Shown piece after piece: positions 4,255 to 5,780 of a stretch of 5,780 bases of DNA (its first letter is position 1; every line of letters starts with the position of its first letter). The notes under the pieces were generated by a model, which was not told the DNA's origin, searched no databases, and saw nothing but the letters and a program-made list of their open reading frames with translations. Location of the stretch: contig DPMS01000783.1 of the NCBI GenBank assembly GCA_003541285.1, positions 4,296-10,075 on the forward strand, read 5' to 3'. Source of the DNA: Actinomycetota bacterium. GTDB lineage: Bacteria; Actinomycetota; Actinomycetes; Streptosporangiales; Streptosporangiaceae. The position numbers and the translations under genes are program-made.

Positions 4255-5780
4255 ATGATGCTGGTCAGCGAGGCGGTCGGCGCGGCACTGACCGGGCTGG
4301 GCGCCGACACTGTCTTCGGCGTGGTGGGCAGCGGCAACTTCCACGTGACGAACGCCCTCATCGCGCGGGGCGCCACGTTCTACGCCGCCCGCCACGAGGG
4401 AGGCGCCGCCTGCATGGCCGATGGCTGGGCACGGGCGGCCGGCCGGGTGGGGCTGCTCTGCGTCCATCAGGGACCGGGCCTGACCAACGCGATGACCGGG
4501 ATCACGGAAGCGGCCAAGAGCCGCACGCCGCTGCTCGTGCTCGCGGCCGACGTGGCCGGCGCCGCCGTGCTGTCCAATTTCCGGATCGATGTCGCGGCGC
4601 TGGCCACTTCCGTCGGGGCGGAGGCCGACCGGCTGCACTCCCCCGGTTCGGCTGTCACCGATGTGGTCCGCGCCTACCAGACGGCGCTGACGCAACGGCG
4701 CACGGTCGTGCTCGCGATGCCACTGGATGTGCAGGCAGCGCAATGCGACCCGCCGGTACTGCGGCCGCCGCCCGCGCTGCGGCCCTGCCCGCCGGCCGCC
4801 GAGGCGGTGGCCGGCCTGGCCCGCGCTCTGCGCGGTGCCCAGCGGCCGGTGTTCGTCGCCGGGCGGGGCGCACGGATCGCGGGGGCCGGCCCTGACCTGG
4901 CGCGGCTGGCCGGCGCCTGCGGTGCGCTGCTCGCCACCTCGGCGGCGGCCAAGGGCCTGTTCCGGGGCGACCCGTGGGACCTGGACGTGAGCGGCGGTTT
5001 CGCCACGCCGCTGGCAGCCGAACTGATCGGCGCGGCCGACCTGATCGTCGGCTGGGGCTGCTCGCTCAACATGTGGACAATGCGCCACGGCAGGCTGATC
5101 GGGCAGGACGCCACCGTGGTTCAGGTGGACGACGAGGCGCCCGCGATCGGCGCGCACCGCCCGGTGGACGTGGGGGTGCTCGGCGATGCCGGGCAGACGG
5201 CCCAGGCTGTGCTGGCCGCCTTCGGCGGGGAGATAACCGCCGGATACCGGTCGCCCGAGCTCCAGGCCAGGATCGCCCGGGAGGGACGATGGCGCGATGT
5301 CCCGTACGCGGACGAGGGGACAGCGGCCGGCCCGGGAGGCGGGGCCGCCGGCGGCACGGGCGGGAGCGCGGGCGGCGGGCAGCGGATCGACCCGCGCACG
5401 CTCACCATCGCGCTGGACGACCTGCTCCCCGCCGAGCGGATGGTCTCGGTCGACTCGGGGAACTTCATGGGCTACCCGAGCATGTTCCTGTCCGTCCCCG
5501 ACGCCAGCGCGTTCTGCTTCACGCAGGCCTACCAGTCGATCGGGCTCGGGCTGGCGTCGGCGGTGGGCGCGGCCCTCGCCCAGCCCGGCCGGCTGCCGGT
5601 GGCCGCGCTCGGCGACGGCGGGGCGCTGATGGGCATCAGTGAACTGGAGACGGTGGTGCGGCTCGGTCTGCCCATGGTGATCGTTGTGTATGACGACGAG
5701 GCCTACGGGGCAGAGGTGCATCATTTCGGGCCGGACGGGCACCCGCTCGACACGGTCCGGTTCCCGCCCGCCGACATCGC
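4255..5780 (+). CDS. Thiamine-diphosphate-dependent enzyme, acetolactate synthase-like (3' end cut by window)
   Basis: The visible part is 508 residues and runs off the right edge with no stop; family members are about 530-600, so little is missing. Residues 3-165 are the N-terminal ThDP (PYR) domain, with catalytic Glu48 in AARHEGGAACMADGWAR (44-60) and HQGPGLTNAMTGITEA (71-86). Residues about 180-325 are the central domain. Residues 378-508 are the C-terminal ThDP (PP) domain, with GDG at 453-455 and the metal-site partner 24 residues later. That partner, usually NN or ND, reads Asp480-Asp481 in VVYDDEAYGAEVHHFG. Residues about 355-376 are a Gly/Ala-rich linker before the PP domain. The fold supports decarboxylation, carboligation or C-C cleavage of a 2-keto-type substrate; which one is not readable. 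It is not obviously a biosynthetic acetolactate synthase, and no small subunit is seen. It is translationally coupled to the cyclase-family gene, suggesting consecutive steps. Confidence 0.9.
   Translation, partial: MMLVSEAVGAALTGLGADTVFGVVGSGNFHVTNALIARGATFYAARHEGGAACMADGWARAAGRVGLLCVHQGPGLTNAMTGITEAAKSRTPLLVLAADVAGAAVLSNFRIDVAALATSVGAEADRLHSPGSAVTDVVRAYQTALTQRRTVVLAMPLDVQAAQCDPPVLRPPPALRPCPPAAEAVAGLARALRGAQRPVFVAGRGARIAGAGPDLARLAGACGALLATSAAAKGLFRGDPWDLDVSGGFATPLAAELIGAADLIVGWGCSLNMWTMRHGRLIGQDATVVQVDDEAPAIGAHRPVDVGVLGDAGQTAQAVLAAFGGEITAGYRSPELQARIAREGRWRDVPYADEGTAAGPGGGAAGGTGGSAGGGQRIDPRTLTIALDDLLPAERMVSVDSGNFMGYPSMFLSVPDASAFCFTQAYQSIGLGLASAVGAALAQPGRLPVAALGDGGALMGISELETVVRLGLPMVIVVYDDEAYGAEVHHFGPDGHPLDTVRFPPADI
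5358..5379 (+). other. Canonical G-quadruplex motif inside the ThDP enzyme gene
   Basis: Four GGG runs lie on the coding strand at 5358-5360, 5362-5364, 5370-5372 and 5377-5379 with loops of 1, 5 and 4 bases, and further G-runs lie at 5334-5336 and 5341-5344. The stretch encodes the Gly/Ala-rich linker. The motif satisfies the standard G3N1-7 pattern. It may merely reflect Gly codons in a high-GC genome. Confidence 0.5.

Noticed and set aside
3892..5742. A 616-codon open frame on the minus strand, antisense to the cyclase and ThDP genes
   Set aside because: The plus strand there encodes two clearly recognisable enzymes. The antisense translation is Arg/Gly/Pro/His-rich with no recognisable motif, as expected for a mirror frame of GC-rich codons.
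4255..5780. Assignment as biosynthetic acetolactate synthase (ilvB)
   Set aside because: There is no ilvN or ilvC neighbour, the metal motif differs, and the gene is coupled to a hydrolase rather than branched-chain amino acid genes.

Overview
The window is 5.8 kb of very GC-rich DNA with strong third-position G/C bias, GTG and ATG starts and GA-rich Shine-Dalgarno sites. A probable F420-dependent luciferase-like oxidoreductase, a Pro/Ser/Thr-linked membrane-anchored protein and two apparently leaderless promoters all point to an actinomycete. It looks like ordinary chromosome with a toxin-antitoxin pair embedded in a catabolic or accessory metabolic neighbourhood. I see no insertion sequence, phage gene, tRNA, rRNA or CRISPR array.

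Layout from left to right. (1) A membrane-anchored protein of unknown function, 6-608 (+), possibly missing its N-terminus at the window edge. (2) A short repeat-rich gap with a GC hairpin, 609-671, between convergent genes. (3) An alpha/beta hydrolase, 1595-672 (-), with a complete catalytic triad and a disordered C-terminal tail. (4) A 148-bp divergent control region containing an 11-bp perfect inverted repeat around a smaller hairpin. (5) A luciferase-like (LLM) flavin/F420 oxidoreductase, 1744-2616 (+). (6) A type II toxin-antitoxin operon on the minus strand: a ribbon-helix-helix antitoxin (3361-3008) overlaps a PIN-domain toxin (3011-2628) by 4 bp. An AT-rich palindrome sits exactly on the predicted leaderless promoter. 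(7) A plus-strand operon of a cyclase/kynurenine-formamidase-like metal hydrolase (3473-4249) and, 5 bp later, a thiamine-diphosphate-dependent enzyme (4255 to the right edge, incomplete).

The cyclase-family enzyme and the ThDP enzyme are almost certainly co-translated and probably act in one pathway, for example C-C bond cleavage or ligation plus ring or amide hydrolysis of a keto-type substrate. The substrate cannot be read from sequence. The LLM oxidoreductase and hydrolase nearby would fit a catabolic cluster, but the toxin-antitoxin operon separates them from the other two genes and I infer no single operon.

The observations most worth a second look are residue changes at expected active-site positions in three enzymes (PIN toxin, cyclase, ThDP enzyme), the palindrome-on-promoter arrangement of the antitoxin, the nested inverted repeat before the oxidoreductase, and a canonical G-quadruplex motif inside the ThDP gene. 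I did not find a clearly new multi-gene system.
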